Shown piece by piece: positions 1-9,736 of a DNA stretch of 64,000 bases (its first letter is position 1; each line of letters opens with the position of its first letter). Location: assembly GCA_039591615.1 (NCBI GenBank), contig JBDHDH010000002.1, positions 45,886-109,885 on the forward strand, given 5' to 3'. Position numbers and translations under genes: made by a program. The stretch is from JBDHDH01 sp039591615. Lineage in GTDB: Bacteria; Gemmatimonadota; Gemmatimonadetes; Gemmatimonadales; GWC2-71-9. A model generated the notes under the pieces. The model saw only the letters and a list, made by a program, of their open reading frames with translations. It was not told the origin of the DNA and did no database searches.

Positions 1-1
1 C

Positions 2-394
2 GCCATCTTCGTGTTGCTGGACGCGCATTTCATCGCCGCCATTCAAGTGCTGGTGTACGCAGGCGCCATCATGGTCCTCTTTCTGTTCGTGATCATGCTC
101 CTCAACGTCGGGCGTAGTGAGCCGAGTGACATGGTGGGTTGGACGGGGAGGATCGTGATGCTGGCCATCGGAGGACTCTTGGCGGCGGAGCTGTGGGTGG
201 TCACTCGCATCGTGCCGGTGGATGAGATCCGGCTTCCTGCCGGGGCACTGCGGCGGATGACGGAAGAGCAGGGTGCCGTAGGCGTGATCAGCGATAGGCT
301 CTTTCGCGACTATCTCGTGCCCTTCGAGCTCACATCCGTTCTCCTGCTGGCCGCGATCGTTGGGGCGGTCGTGCTCGCGAAGAGGCGGCTCTGA
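2..394 (+). CDS. nuoJ: NADH-quinone oxidoreductase subunit J (5' end outside window)
   Basis: C-terminal part, about 130 residues, of the complex I membrane subunit J. It is open from the left edge of the window; the GTG at 11 is probably internal, because the reading frame continues upstream with hydrophobic sequence. The conserved stretch QVLVYAGAIMVLFLFVIMLL (third helix, with the pi-bulge region of the family) is visible near the start, followed by further membrane segments at residues about 45-60 and 105-125. Its stop overlaps the nuoK start as TGATG. Family assignment rests on this motif and on the J-K-L-M-N order. Confidence 0.95.
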   Translation, partial: AIFVLLDAHFIAAIQVLVYAGAIMVLFLFVIMLLNVGRSEPSDMVGWTGRIVMLAIGGLLAAELWVVTRIVPVDEIRLPAGALRRMTEEQGAVGVISDRLFRDYLVPFELTSVLLLAAIVGAVVLAKRRL

Positions 395-690
395 TGCTCC
401 TAGGTGAGTCCCTCGCCGTCTCGGCGATTCTGTTCAGCCTCGGCGTGGCAGGCGTCCTGCTGCGCCGCAACGCCATCATCATCTTCATGTGCATCGAGCT
501 GATGCTCAACGCGGTGAACCTGTCGTTCGTCGCACTTGCCCAGCAGCTCGGTCAGGATGGCCAAGTCTTCGTGTTTTTCGTCATGGCGGTAGCGGCGGCT
601 GAGGCGGCGGTGGGATTGGCAATCGTCATCGCGATTTATCGCCACAAGCCCACTGTCAACGTCAAACAGATCAACTTGCTCAGAGGATGA
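394..690 (+). CDS. nuoK: NADH-quinone oxidoreductase subunit K
   Basis: A 98-residue membrane subunit of complex I, the normal length for NuoK. Three hydrophobic helices are visible. The two conserved membrane glutamates used in proton translocation are present, in CIELMLNAVNLSF and in AAAEAAVGLAI. The ATG overlaps the nuoJ stop by one base, and its own stop overlaps the nuoL start, so translation is probably coupled along the operon. Identification is secure from motif, length and position. Confidence 0.97.
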   Translation: MLLGESLAVSAILFSLGVAGVLLRRNAIIIFMCIELMLNAVNLSFVALAQQLGQDGQVFVFFVMAVAAAEAAVGLAIVIAIYRHKPTVNVKQINLLRG

Positions 691-2666
691 TGCCGGAATC
701 AGTCGGGTTTGCGTGGCTCATCGTGTTGCTGCCGCTGGCGGGGTTCGTGGCGAACGGCTGGCTTAGCTTCGTGCGACCCGATGCAAAGCGCGCGGTGAGC
801 GTGATCGGCGTCGGATCGGTGGCGTTGGCGTTCCTGATCGGCCTCACCGTCGTCGCGGGTGCGGCATCCGCTTCCGGGACCGAGCCCCTGGTGCTGCACT
901 ACTGGGACTGGATGCCTGTGGGGAGTCTGCGGGTCGAGGTCGCGCTCCAGGTCGATCAGCTGTCCGCAGTCATGGTTCTGGTCGTCACCGGAGTCGGCAC
1001 GCTGATCCATCTGTTCAGCGTCGGCTACATGCACGAGGAACCAGGGTACGCGCGCTATTTCGCGTATCTGAACCTGTTCATCTTTTTCATGTTGATCCTC
1101 GTGCTGGGCGCCAACTTCCCGTTGATGTTCGTTGGGTGGGAGGGCGTGGGGCTGTGCAGCTACCTCCTCATTGGCTTCTGGTTCGAGGTGGAGGCATACG
1201 CGAACGCCGGCAAGAAGGCGTTCATCATGAACCGGATCGGGGACTTCGGCTTCCTCGTAGCAATGTTCATGATCTTCCAGCAGGTGGGGAGCCTGGACTT
1301 CGTTGAAGTGTTCGAAGTGGCACCTGCTACGTTCGTCATTGGCGGCGGGACGATCACGCTCATTACACTGGCGCTGTTTCTCGGCTGCACCGGTAAGTCA
1401 GCGCAAATCCCGCTGCACACCTGGCTCCCGGATGCCATGGCTGGGCCGACCCCTGTCTCGGCGCTGATCCACGCTGCCACCATGGTTACGGCTGGCGTCT
1501 ATCTCGTCGCGCGTACCAACGTGCTGTTTGCCATGGCGCCGGTGTCGAGCCTGGTCGTTGTAACCGTTGGCGCCGCAACGGCGCTGTTCGCCGCCACGAT
1601 TGCACTGAAGCAATGGGACATCAAGAAAGTCCTGGCGTACTCGACCGTTTCGCAGCTGGGCTACATGTTCATGGGAGTCGGCGCCGGGGCGTACGCCGCC
1701 GGGATGTTCCACCTCGTAACCCATGCGTTTTTCAAGGCGCTCCTCTTTCTGGGAGCAGGGAGCGTGATCCACACGCTCCACCATGCGTTCCACGCGACAC
1801 ACCGGCATGAGGATGCGCAAGACATGCGCAACATGGGTGGATTGGGACGCGCAATGCCGTGGACCGCCGGCCTCATGTGGGTGGCCACGTTCGCGATCGC
1901 CGGTGTCCCGGGGTTCTCGGGTTTCTTTTCCAAGGATGGCATTCTCGCGGCGGTGTTCGCTCGCGGGCACGAGGCACCGGCCTTCTACGTTCTGTGGGTG
2001 GTCGGTTCACTCGCGGCCTTCATGACCGCGTTCTACATGACCCGGCTCATGGTGTATACCTTCCACGGTCCCAATCGCACGGGGGAGGAAGAGCGGCGTC
2101 ACCTCTTCGAGGCGCCGTGGGTCATGACGGCGCCTCTGGTGGTTCTCGGTGTCGGGAGTGTCGTGGCCGGGCTGCTCAACCTGCCGCACGTGCTGCCCGG
2201 AGCAGGGTGGCTCGAGCACTGGTTGGAACCCGTCACCGAACTGGGTGCGCGCTATCTCCCGGAAGTCCATCTGAGTACCGGAACCGAGTGGGCTCTCCTG
2301 GGCTCGGCCACGCTCGTGGCCGTGGCCGGGATTCTCGGAGCGCTCACGTTCCTCAAGCCAAAGACCCTGCCGGTAGCCCGTGAGGCTCTGCCGGAGGTGG
2401 GTATCCAGCACGCGCTCCTCAACAAGTGGTATGTCGACGAGATCTACGACACGCTCGTGGTCCGACCCGTCGTCTGGCTCTCCGAGCGGGTCTTTTGGCG
2501 CGTCGTGGATGATGGCGTGATCGACGGGGTCGCCGTCAACGGCTCTGCGCGGCTCGCGCGCGGCTTGGGCGTAGTGGGGAGCTGGGTGCAGCGGGGGGTC
2601 GTTTCGGTGTACGTCCTCATCTTCGTGTTGGGAAGCATCGCGCTTCTCTACGCGTTTACGCGATAG
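687..2666 (+). CDS. nuoL: NADH-quinone oxidoreductase subunit L
   Basis: A 659-residue antiporter-like proton-pumping subunit of complex I. The signature HTWLPDAMAGPTPVSALIH lies near residues 245-265, preceded by the conserved GKSAQIPLH stretch, with the transmembrane lysine/histidine series (for example FHLVTHAFFKALLFL) further on. The C-terminal part carries the long amphipathic/lateral helix region expected in NuoL. Two adjacent ATG codons occur at 687 and 690; either overlaps the nuoK stop. Part of nuoJKLMN. Confidence 0.97.
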   Translation: MMPESVGFAWLIVLLPLAGFVANGWLSFVRPDAKRAVSVIGVGSVALAFLIGLTVVAGAASASGTEPLVLHYWDWMPVGSLRVEVALQVDQLSAVMVLVVTGVGTLIHLFSVGYMHEEPGYARYFAYLNLFIFFMLILVLGANFPLMFVGWEGVGLCSYLLIGFWFEVEAYANAGKKAFIMNRIGDFGFLVAMFMIFQQVGSLDFVEVFEVAPATFVIGGGTITLITLALFLGCTGKSAQIPLHTWLPDAMAGPTPVSALIHAATMVTAGVYLVARTNVLFAMAPVSSLVVVTVGAATALFAATIALKQWDIKKVLAYSTVSQLGYMFMGVGAGAYAAGMFHLVTHAFFKALLFLGAGSVIHTLHHAFHATHRHEDAQDMRNMGGLGRAMPWTAGLMWVATFAIAGVPGFSGFFSKDGILAAVFARGHEAPAFYVLWVVGSLAAFMTAFYMTRLMVYTFHGPNRTGEEERRHLFEAPWVMTAPLVVLGVGSVVAGLLNLPHVLPGAGWLEHWLEPVTELGARYLPEVHLSTGTEWALLGSATLVAVAGILGALTFLKPKTLPVAREALPEVGIQHALLNKWYVDEIYDTLVVRPVVWLSERVFWRVVDDGVIDGVAVNGSARLARGLGVVGSWVQRGVVSVYVLIFVLGSIALLYAFTR

Positions 2667-2681
2667 GGACTGGTTCACCAC

Positions 2682-4220
2682 ATGGAATACGGAGCGTGGA
2701 TTCTCGATGCACTGCTGCTGATCCCGTTGGTGGGAGGGCTCGCGGTGCTCCTTCGCCCCGAAGCACAAGCGAAGCACCTGGCCCTCGTGGTGGCCGTGGC
2801 GGAGTTCTTTCTGTCGATCCCGCTGTGGTGGTTGTTCGATCCCGGCACTGCGGCGATGCAGTTCGAGATTGTGCACCCCTGGATCCCAGCCTGGGGGATC
2901 ACCTATCGAGTCGGATTGGACGGCATCTCGCTCTTCATGGTGTTGCTCACGACCCTCACAATGCCACTCGCTGTACTGGGGAGCTGGAGCTACATCAAGG
3001 AGCGGGAGCGCGCGTACTATGCGTTACTGCTCGTGCTCACGACGGGCATGTTGGGCGTGTTCGTCGCCCTCGATCTCTTCGTCTTCTATGTCTTCTGGGA
3101 GATCATGCTCATCCCCATGTACTTCATCATCGGAGTCTGGGGAGGGGAACGCCGTCTCTACGCGGCCATCAAGTTCTTCGTGTACACCTTCGTCGGATCG
3201 CTCCTCATGCTGGTCGCGATCTTGTCCCTGTACTACCTGGTAGGTCGCGCGACCGGGACGCACTCCTTCGACTACCGGCACATCTTGGCGAACATCGGCG
3301 TGGCGGACCGATGGGCCTTCTGGCTCTTCGGGGCGTTCTTCTTGGCGTTCGCCATCAAGGTTCCGATGTTCCCGTTCCACACGTGGCTTCCCGATGCCCA
3401 TGTGGAGGCGCCAACGGCTGGTTCGGTGATCCTCGCGGGGATTCTCTTGAAGATGGGGACGTACGGGTTCCTGCGGTTTGCGGTTCCGTTCTTCCCGCAG
3501 GTGGCGTTGCACCCGACCGTGGTAACGATCGTCGTCGGGCTGGCGCTCGTCGGCATCATCTACGGTGCCCTGGTCGCCATGGTCCAACCCGACTTCAAGA
3601 AGCTGATCGCATACTCGTCCATCAGTCATTTGGGGTTCGTGATGCTGGGGATCTGGGCTCTCACCGTCGCGTCCGTGGAGGGGGCCATCATCATCATGGT
3701 CAACCATGGCATCTCCACTGGAGCCCTCTTCTTCCTCGCCGGTATGCTGTACGAGCGACGACACACCAGGGCCATCGCCGAGTTCGGCGGCGTCGCCCGG
3801 GTCGTACCCGCGTTCGCGGCCGTCCTCACGTTGGTCGCGCTCTCATCGATCGGGCTCCCGGGGACGAACGGTTTTATCGGTGAGTTTCTCGTCCTGATCG
3901 GATCCTTCGGCACGTACCCGTGGGCTACCGCGGTTGCTACGACGGGCGTCATCTTCGCGGCTGCGTATCTCCTCTGGGCACTGCAGCGGATCATCTATAA
4001 CAAGCTCGACAAGCCCGAGAATGAGCAGATGCAGGATCTCAGCCGGCGTGAACTCATTGTGCTCGCGCCATTGCTTGCGCTGATTCTGTGGATCGGGCTC
4101 TATCCTGCACCCTTCTTGCACCGAATCGAATCGTCGGCCAGCGCGCTGGTCGAGCAAGTGCATGAGGAACGTGGGCAGATGGTGATGGTCGAGCCGGTGA
4201 TGGAGGGTGATCCCCGATGA
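2682..4220 (+). CDS. nuoM: NADH-quinone oxidoreductase subunit M
   Basis: A 512-residue antiporter-like subunit of complex I, with the NuoM hallmark HTWLPDAHVEAPTAGSVIL around residues 230-250 and the conserved GTNGFIGEFL near residue 395. About 13-14 hydrophobic segments are evident. It begins 15 bases after nuoL and overlaps nuoN by four bases (ATGA), the usual tight spacing of this operon. Length is typical for the family (about 500). Confidence 0.97.
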   Translation: MEYGAWILDALLLIPLVGGLAVLLRPEAQAKHLALVVAVAEFFLSIPLWWLFDPGTAAMQFEIVHPWIPAWGITYRVGLDGISLFMVLLTTLTMPLAVLGSWSYIKERERAYYALLLVLTTGMLGVFVALDLFVFYVFWEIMLIPMYFIIGVWGGERRLYAAIKFFVYTFVGSLLMLVAILSLYYLVGRATGTHSFDYRHILANIGVADRWAFWLFGAFFLAFAIKVPMFPFHTWLPDAHVEAPTAGSVILAGILLKMGTYGFLRFAVPFFPQVALHPTVVTIVVGLALVGIIYGALVAMVQPDFKKLIAYSSISHLGFVMLGIWALTVASVEGAIIIMVNHGISTGALFFLAGMLYERRHTRAIAEFGGVARVVPAFAAVLTLVALSSIGLPGTNGFIGEFLVLIGSFGTYPWATAVATTGVIFAAAYLLWALQRIIYNKLDKPENEQMQDLSRRELIVLAPLLALILWIGLYPAPFLHRIESSASALVEQVHEERGQMVMVEPVMEGDPR

Positions 4221-5725
4221 CTCCCATCGATCTGGCACGACCCGGCGGTATCGCATTGGCGCTCCTTCCGGAGCTCGTCCTCACTGCGTGGAGTCTGGTC
4301 GTGCTGCTCGCCGTGGCGTGGCGACACCGTGATCAGGACGACCAACGACTCGTCGCGCACCTGACACTGGTTGGGCTGCTCAACACCCTCGCCGTCGTAC
4401 TGTGGTTCTGGATCGACGGCGTGGAGTCGACCACGGTTCCCTCCATGATCGCGCTGGATGGTTTTCGATACGCGACTTCGGTGGTATTCCTGATCGGCGC
4501 CGTGTTGGCTGTGCTTCTCTCCCTGGGATACCTCGGGCGGGAGCGCCTCGTCGTTCCCGAGTATTATCTCCTGATTCTGTTCGCCACGACCGGAATGATG
4601 TTCATGGGTGGTGGTGCAGACCTCATCGTGATCTTCCTGGGTCTCGAATTGATGTCGGTCTCGGTCTACGTCCTGTCGGGGGTCAACAGACGGAGCATCT
4701 TCGCGGCCGAGGCCGCCTTGAAATACTTCCTCCTGGGTGCCTTCGCCTCGGGGTTCCTCCTCTACGGCATTGCACTCGTCTACGGGGCGACGGGGACCAC
4801 GAACCTACTGCTGATCCACATTCGGGTGACCGAGTTGGGCCTGGCCACCAATCTCATGCTCGTAGTGGGGATCGCGCTGCTCTTGATCGGGTTCGGGTTC
4901 AAGGTGGCGGCGGTCCCGTTCCACATGTGGACACCCGACGTGTATGACGGAGCACCAACTCCCGTCACGGCGTTCATGGCTGCCGCCGTCAAGGCCGCCG
5001 GTTTTGCGGCCTTGATCCGGGTCTTGTTCCAGGCACTCGGCCCCAGTCAAGATGTGTGGGTCCAGGGCGTGTGGTGGCTCGCGGTAATCACGATGGTCGT
5101 GGGGAATCTCGTCGCCCTCGCGCAACGCAAGCTCAAGCGTATGCTCGCGTACAGTTCCATCGGGCACGCGGGGTATCTCCTAGCGGCAGTCAGCGCCGGC
5201 ACCGAGCTCGGTGCCGCTGCTTTCCTCTACTACATTCTTCCATACACCTTGATGACCATCGGCGCCTTCGCCATCCTCGCGTTCGCAGGCCAAGAAGGCG
5301 AGCGCGACGTGGCCATCGACGACCTGTCCGGACTCGCCACGCGTCGGCCGTGGATCGCGTTCGCCATGGCCGTCTTCATGCTCTCACTGCTCGGCTTCCC
5401 GGGGACCGCCGGTTTCATCGGAAAGTGGTACATCCTGTCAGCCGTTATCGACGTCGATCAAGTCCTCCTCGCTGTCGTGCTCGTCGGAGCGAGCGTCATC
5501 TCGGCGGGTTTCTACCTTCCCGTGATCATGGTGATGTACATGAAGCCGGCGCGTTCCCCCGACGCCCACAAAGCGACGCAGCTGCCGGTGCTCTCCCGCT
5601 GGGTGGTGGGCGTTGCAGCCGCGCTGCTGCTCCTCTTTGGATTCTGGCCGAACCGCGTCATGGATGTGGCACGAAGCGGGAGCGAGGAGCTGCGTCCGAG
5701 TGTGATGCTTAGCGTCTCGAAGTAA
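4217..5725 (+). CDS. nuoN: NADH-quinone oxidoreductase subunit N
   Basis: A 502-residue antiporter-like subunit of complex I and the last gene of the nuo operon. The NuoN signature HMWTPDVYDGAPTPVTAFM is at about residues 236-254, with the loop GFPGTAGFIGKWYI near residue 395. The gene overlaps nuoM by four bases. A 46-base gap then separates it from a phosphohexomutase gene, so the nuo transcript probably ends here or reads through; no strong terminator hairpin is seen. Confidence 0.97.
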   Translation: MTPIDLARPGGIALALLPELVLTAWSLVVLLAVAWRHRDQDDQRLVAHLTLVGLLNTLAVVLWFWIDGVESTTVPSMIALDGFRYATSVVFLIGAVLAVLLSLGYLGRERLVVPEYYLLILFATTGMMFMGGGADLIVIFLGLELMSVSVYVLSGVNRRSIFAAEAALKYFLLGAFASGFLLYGIALVYGATGTTNLLLIHIRVTELGLATNLMLVVGIALLLIGFGFKVAAVPFHMWTPDVYDGAPTPVTAFMAAAVKAAGFAALIRVLFQALGPSQDVWVQGVWWLAVITMVVGNLVALAQRKLKRMLAYSSIGHAGYLLAAVSAGTELGAAAFLYYILPYTLMTIGAFAILAFAGQEGERDVAIDDLSGLATRRPWIAFAMAVFMLSLLGFPGTAGFIGKWYILSAVIDVDQVLLAVVLVGASVISAGFYLPVIMVMYMKPARSPDAHKATQLPVLSRWVVGVAAALLLLFGFWPNRVMDVARSGSEELRPSVMLSVSK

Positions 5726-5771
5726 CCAGCCCGAGGTCCCACTCCCTGACCCCGCAGTCTCGAGGTTAGCC

Positions 5772-7145
5772 GTGCATATCTCTCCCGTGATCTTTCGGCA
5801 GTACGACATCCGAGGTGTCGTGGGCGAAGACCTGACCCCCGATGTGGCGCGAGCCATCGGCGGTGCGGTGGCGACGGTCGCATGGGATCGGCTGGATGGA
5901 GCTCCACGCCTCGCAGTGGGGCGTGATAATCGCCCTTCCGGCGAGGCGTTGGCGGCCGGCGTCTCGGAGGGAATAGCGGCGACAGGAGGGACGGCGGTCG
6001 ATGTCGGTGTGCTCCCGACGCCGGGCTTGTATCTCGCTCTCCACGAGCTCCGGATAGACGGTGGGATTCAGGTCACTGGTTCCCACAACCCTCCCGAGTT
6101 CAATGGATTCAAGATGGTTGTGGCCGGATCCACGATTCACGGCGACGACATTCAGGAATTGCGTCGCATGATCGACGGAGAAGCCATCCGCAGCGGTCGT
6201 GGGGCGTTTGTGCATGAAGACTCCGTCCTCGGGCGGTATGCCGACGCTATCATCGCTCGCAACGGCCCCATTGCCCGAAGCGTCCGTGTTGTCGTGGACT
6301 GCGGAAACGGGGTGACCAGTCTGGTGGCAGAATCTGTCCTGAGCCGCATCGGAGCGGATGTGATCCCGCTGTACTGCGAGTCGGACGGCTCGTTCCCGAA
6401 TCATCATCCCGATCCCACCGTTCCAGAGAACCTCGCGGCGCTGCAAGAGGCGGTGCGACGGGAACGCGCCGAACTTGGGATCGCGTTCGACGGAGATGGT
6501 GACCGAATCGGCGCCGTGGATGAAGACGGAAACATCGTGTACGGGGACCAGCTGTTGATCCTCTTCGGCCGCGATCTCGTCGAGCGCCTAGGCCCCGGTC
6601 ACGCCGTCATCTTCGATGTGAAATGCTCGAACGTCCTCGTGGATCAACTGCGCCGCTCAGGCCTCGCTCCCACCATTTGGAAGACGGGCCATTCACTCAT
6701 CAAGGCCAAGATGAAGGAGGTCGGCGCGCCGCTGGCTGGCGAGATGAGCGGACACATGTTCTTTGGCGGGGACTACTACGGCTTCGACGACGCGCTCTTC
6801 GCATCCGCCCGCTTGTTGTCTTTCCTGGCACGACGGCAAGGACCGTTGTCGCGACAGTTCGCCGACGTTCCACGGACCTTCTCCACGCCAGAGATTCGAG
6901 TGGAGTGCTCCGAGGACGAAAAGTTCCATATCGTCGAGGCGGCCGCTCGAGAATTCGCGGAGCACCACGAAGTATTGACTCTCGACGGTGCGCGCATCTC
7001 GTTCCCCAACGGGTGGGGGCTCCTCCGCGCGTCGAACACACAGCCGGCCTTGGTCCTTCGGTTCGAAGCCGAATCCGCCGAAGATCTGCAAGCGTATCGC
7101 GAACAGGTGGAGGGCTGGCTGCGGGGGCGCGGCGTGGAGGTCTAG
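5772..7145 (+). CDS. Phosphomannomutase/phosphoglucomutase (alpha-D-phosphohexomutase family)
   Basis: A 457-residue enzyme interconverting hexose 1- and 6-phosphates, cytoplasmic, feeding nucleotide-sugar synthesis. The phosphoserine loop VTGSHNPPEFNGFK places the active serine at residue 104. The metal site FDGDGDRIG gives Asp240, Asp242 and Asp244. The sugar-binding motif GEMSGHMFF follows, and the C-terminal phosphate-binding loop is in FPNGWGLLRASNTQP. This layout is the AlgC/ManB (PMM/PGM) subgroup. It starts at GTG (5772). Sugar preference cannot be decided from sequence. It may supply the surface polysaccharide genes elsewhere in the window. Confidence 0.93.
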   Translation: MHISPVIFRQYDIRGVVGEDLTPDVARAIGGAVATVAWDRLDGAPRLAVGRDNRPSGEALAAGVSEGIAATGGTAVDVGVLPTPGLYLALHELRIDGGIQVTGSHNPPEFNGFKMVVAGSTIHGDDIQELRRMIDGEAIRSGRGAFVHEDSVLGRYADAIIARNGPIARSVRVVVDCGNGVTSLVAESVLSRIGADVIPLYCESDGSFPNHHPDPTVPENLAALQEAVRRERAELGIAFDGDGDRIGAVDEDGNIVYGDQLLILFGRDLVERLGPGHAVIFDVKCSNVLVDQLRRSGLAPTIWKTGHSLIKAKMKEVGAPLAGEMSGHMFFGGDYYGFDDALFASARLLSFLARRQGPLSRQFADVPRTFSTPEIRVECSEDEKFHIVEAAAREFAEHHEVLTLDGARISFPNGWGLLRASNTQPALVLRFEAESAEDLQAYREQVEGWLRGRGVEV

Positions 7146-7152
7146 CGTTCGT

Positions 7153-9732
7153 ATGACGGCACGCGGGAAGTGGGTGCGGGCTGCCGTCGTCGTGATTCTG
7201 GTGGCGCTTGTCGGAGGTCGTTTCCTCGCGGTGACCACCGCCGACCGCTTGTGGGCTGACGCGCTGGGCGTGCAGGAGTCTCATGCGGCGATCACCCGTC
7301 TCCGCATGATGTTGCTGGCGACCGCGTTTGCTGCGGCAGCGCTGTGGTGCGTGGGCAACTTCTACCTGGTCTATCGGTCCATCGGATCCGTCCGCGTGCC
7401 CCGCCGGTTGGGTAACCTCGAGATCTTCGAAGCGCTGCCCCGGCAATACCTCTTGGTGGCTGCGGTGGCGGTCGGGCTGCTCCTCGCGGCAGCACTGAGT
7501 CACCGCGCCGACGCCTGGTGGTACAGCCGCGCGCTGGTAGGCGAGTACGCACCCCTGGGTCTCCCCGATCCCGTACTTGGTCGCGATCTCGCGTACTATC
7601 TATTCATCCTCCCCTGGCAACGAACTGTCCACTCGTACGTGACGCTGATGGCCGGACTAGTGCTGGGAGTCGTGGCCGTGCTGTACGCCGCCTTGGGTGC
7701 GGTGCGGTGGCACGAGCGACGGCTTCGAGTTTCCGATCTAGCCCGCAAGCACCTCGGTGGCCTGCTCGCTGCCTTTGCGTTGGCGTTGCTCTGGGGATAC
7801 CGGCTCGAGCCCGCCGAGTACGTCGCGGGTGTGCACAATGTCCCGTTGGACGACGTGCTCATCAATATCCGACTTCCCTCCGCTCGCCTGCTGAGCGCCC
7901 TCGCCGCCGTTGCCGGATTCCTGTCGCTGCTCTGGATGTGGGTGCCGCGGCTGACGGTCGTCGTGTTCCCCTGGTGCGTGCTCGCCGTCGTGTCCCTCTT
8001 CGGCCACTACGTGGTCCCCGCGTTCTCCGGCAGCGTCCGGCCTCCTGAGGAGCTCCTCTCGAGCGAGGTCGAGATCGCGCGGCCCATCCTCCTCGAGACT
8101 GCATATGGTGCAGCGGCTGTGGAGACCTCCCCGCCAGTCGCATCCACGCCCAAGCAGGTCACGCTCGATCAGCGCGCCCGGGAATTGGCGGCCGGCCCCC
8201 TGTGGGAGCCGTTCGCCATTCGGGTGTTCCTCAACCGCGCGGCCCAGGGTCCACCTCATACCGGGTTCGCCGAGGCCGAGCTTGCCCTGTACCGGGACCG
8301 CGACGACGTGCCGGTCCCGGTGTTCCTGGGAGTCAGGCAGGTCGATCTCGCGTCGCTCCGGGACGCCGGCGCCGCGCTTTCTTGGGAGAACGTCCACGGG
8401 TCACCATACGCCTACGCCACGGGAGCGGTGGCGGTCCATGCGAACCGCATCTCCGAACTGGGGCACCCCGTCTTCATCACGGATCTGGCCCATGCCGACT
8501 CGGTGGCGTCCCAGCACACGGGGATCGATCTGCAGCACCCCGACGTGCTGTTCGGACGAGCCACCAATGACTTTGCCGTGTTGCCGAGAGAGCTGCCCGG
8601 CGTGCAAGGAGTCCGCGCTGGCGGGATCTTGCGACGCTTGGCGCTGGCGTGGGCGCTGCAGAGTCCGAAGCTTGCCACCTCCGACCTGGTGGCTGACACG
8701 TCAGTGTTGCTGTGGCGTCGGGCGGTAACGGAGCGGTTAGAGCACTACGCACCGTTTGCGCTTTTCGACGAGCCGTATTCGGTGATCGTAGGTAGACAGC
8801 TCTATTGGCTGGCAAGTGGATATGTCTCAGCACGTGCCTTTCCTGTCGTGTCGCCGTTCGAGTGGCGGGGACGGAGAGTGCGCTACCTGCGATCGCGGAT
8901 GGTGGGGGTGGTGGAAGCCTGGACAGGACGGACATCCGTGTACCTGCAGCGGGATCCCGACCCGCTGAGTGCGGCGTGGGCACGCCTGACACCCGAGATC
9001 GTGCAGCCAGTAGGGGCGATGCCATCAGCGCTTCGTTCCCACGTCCGCTACCCCCGCGGGCTATTCGATCTACAGCTAGACGTGCTGGCCCGGACGCGAC
9101 TGCGAGACGTCCTTACGCCGGTTCCTGGATCCGGGCTCGGGCAGACGGGCAGCGGTCCGGAAGCATTCTGGTGGGTCGGGCCGACGCCGAGCGACACAGC
9201 GGTTCGACTGCAGCGCGCGGCTGCGTTCGAGAATGGCGATCCCCCGATGCTCGTGGGGTTGGTGCACGGAGCCGTGGTCGACGGACAGCCGGTGCTCACA
9301 GTCAGTCGGCTTCCGCCACCGTTCGACATCGAAGGTCCCTCGCTTCTGCCTCGTCGCTTGGCGCTGTTGCGAGGCTCTGGTGTCGACGGCGTCGATGGTA
9401 GGGTGCGAACGGCGATCCTCGAAGATGGCGTCCTGCGGCTCCGGGCGCTGTATAGCACCCACGATGACGATCTCGACGCCATCCCTCGGGTCGCGGAGGT
9501 GGGTATTGCGTTGGGAAACGTCGTAGCACGTGGTGCGACGCTGCGAGACGCGCTTGCGAGCCTGGAGACGACGGCGGGGCCCATTCACGCCTTGGTGCCG
9601 CGTTGGGGCGAAGCGCGGCTGTGGTTTCGACAGTTGGATTCGGCTCGCCAGGCGGGGGACTGGGCCGCGTTTGGGCGGGCCTACGAGGAGCTGAAGCGAC
9701 TGTTCGGGATGGGCGTCGATTCCACACCCTAG
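7153..9732 (+). CDS. UPF0182 family large membrane protein
   Basis: About 859 residues if the ATG at 7153 is used; the frame stays open upstream into the mutase gene, but that part is clearly not coding. The first 300 residues contain about seven transmembrane helices, including a signal-anchor-like helix at residues 8-28. The remainder is a large, mostly soluble domain, expected outside the membrane. Repeated family landmarks are the internal stretch with P-Y-x-x-x-G-A-V and the WVGPTPSDTAVR region. COG1615/UPF0182 members are widespread in actinobacteria, cyanobacteria and others, and their function is not established. Confidence 0.85.
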   Translation: MTARGKWVRAAVVVILVALVGGRFLAVTTADRLWADALGVQESHAAITRLRMMLLATAFAAAALWCVGNFYLVYRSIGSVRVPRRLGNLEIFEALPRQYLLVAAVAVGLLLAAALSHRADAWWYSRALVGEYAPLGLPDPVLGRDLAYYLFILPWQRTVHSYVTLMAGLVLGVVAVLYAALGAVRWHERRLRVSDLARKHLGGLLAAFALALLWGYRLEPAEYVAGVHNVPLDDVLINIRLPSARLLSALAAVAGFLSLLWMWVPRLTVVVFPWCVLAVVSLFGHYVVPAFSGSVRPPEELLSSEVEIARPILLETAYGAAAVETSPPVASTPKQVTLDQRARELAAGPLWEPFAIRVFLNRAAQGPPHTGFAEAELALYRDRDDVPVPVFLGVRQVDLASLRDAGAALSWENVHGSPYAYATGAVAVHANRISELGHPVFITDLAHADSVASQHTGIDLQHPDVLFGRATNDFAVLPRELPGVQGVRAGGILRRLALAWALQSPKLATSDLVADTSVLLWRRAVTERLEHYAPFALFDEPYSVIVGRQLYWLASGYVSARAFPVVSPFEWRGRRVRYLRSRMVGVVEAWTGRTSVYLQRDPDPLSAAWARLTPEIVQPVGAMPSALRSHVRYPRGLFDLQLDVLARTRLRDVLTPVPGSGLGQTGSGPEAFWWVGPTPSDTAVRLQRAAAFENGDPPMLVGLVHGAVVDGQPVLTVSRLPPPFDIEGPSLLPRRLALLRGSGVDGVDGRVRTAILEDGVLRLRALYSTHDDDLDAIPRVAEVGIALGNVVARGATLRDALASLETTAGPIHALVPRWGEARLWFRQLDSARQAGDWAAFGRAYEELKRLFGMGVDSTP

Positions 9733-9736
9733 CGGG

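Noticed and set aside
6988..7152. Upstream part of the long frame leading into the UPF0182 gene
   Set aside because: It overlaps the phosphohexomutase C terminus in another frame and lacks any family similarity; the membrane protein starts naturally at ATG 7153.
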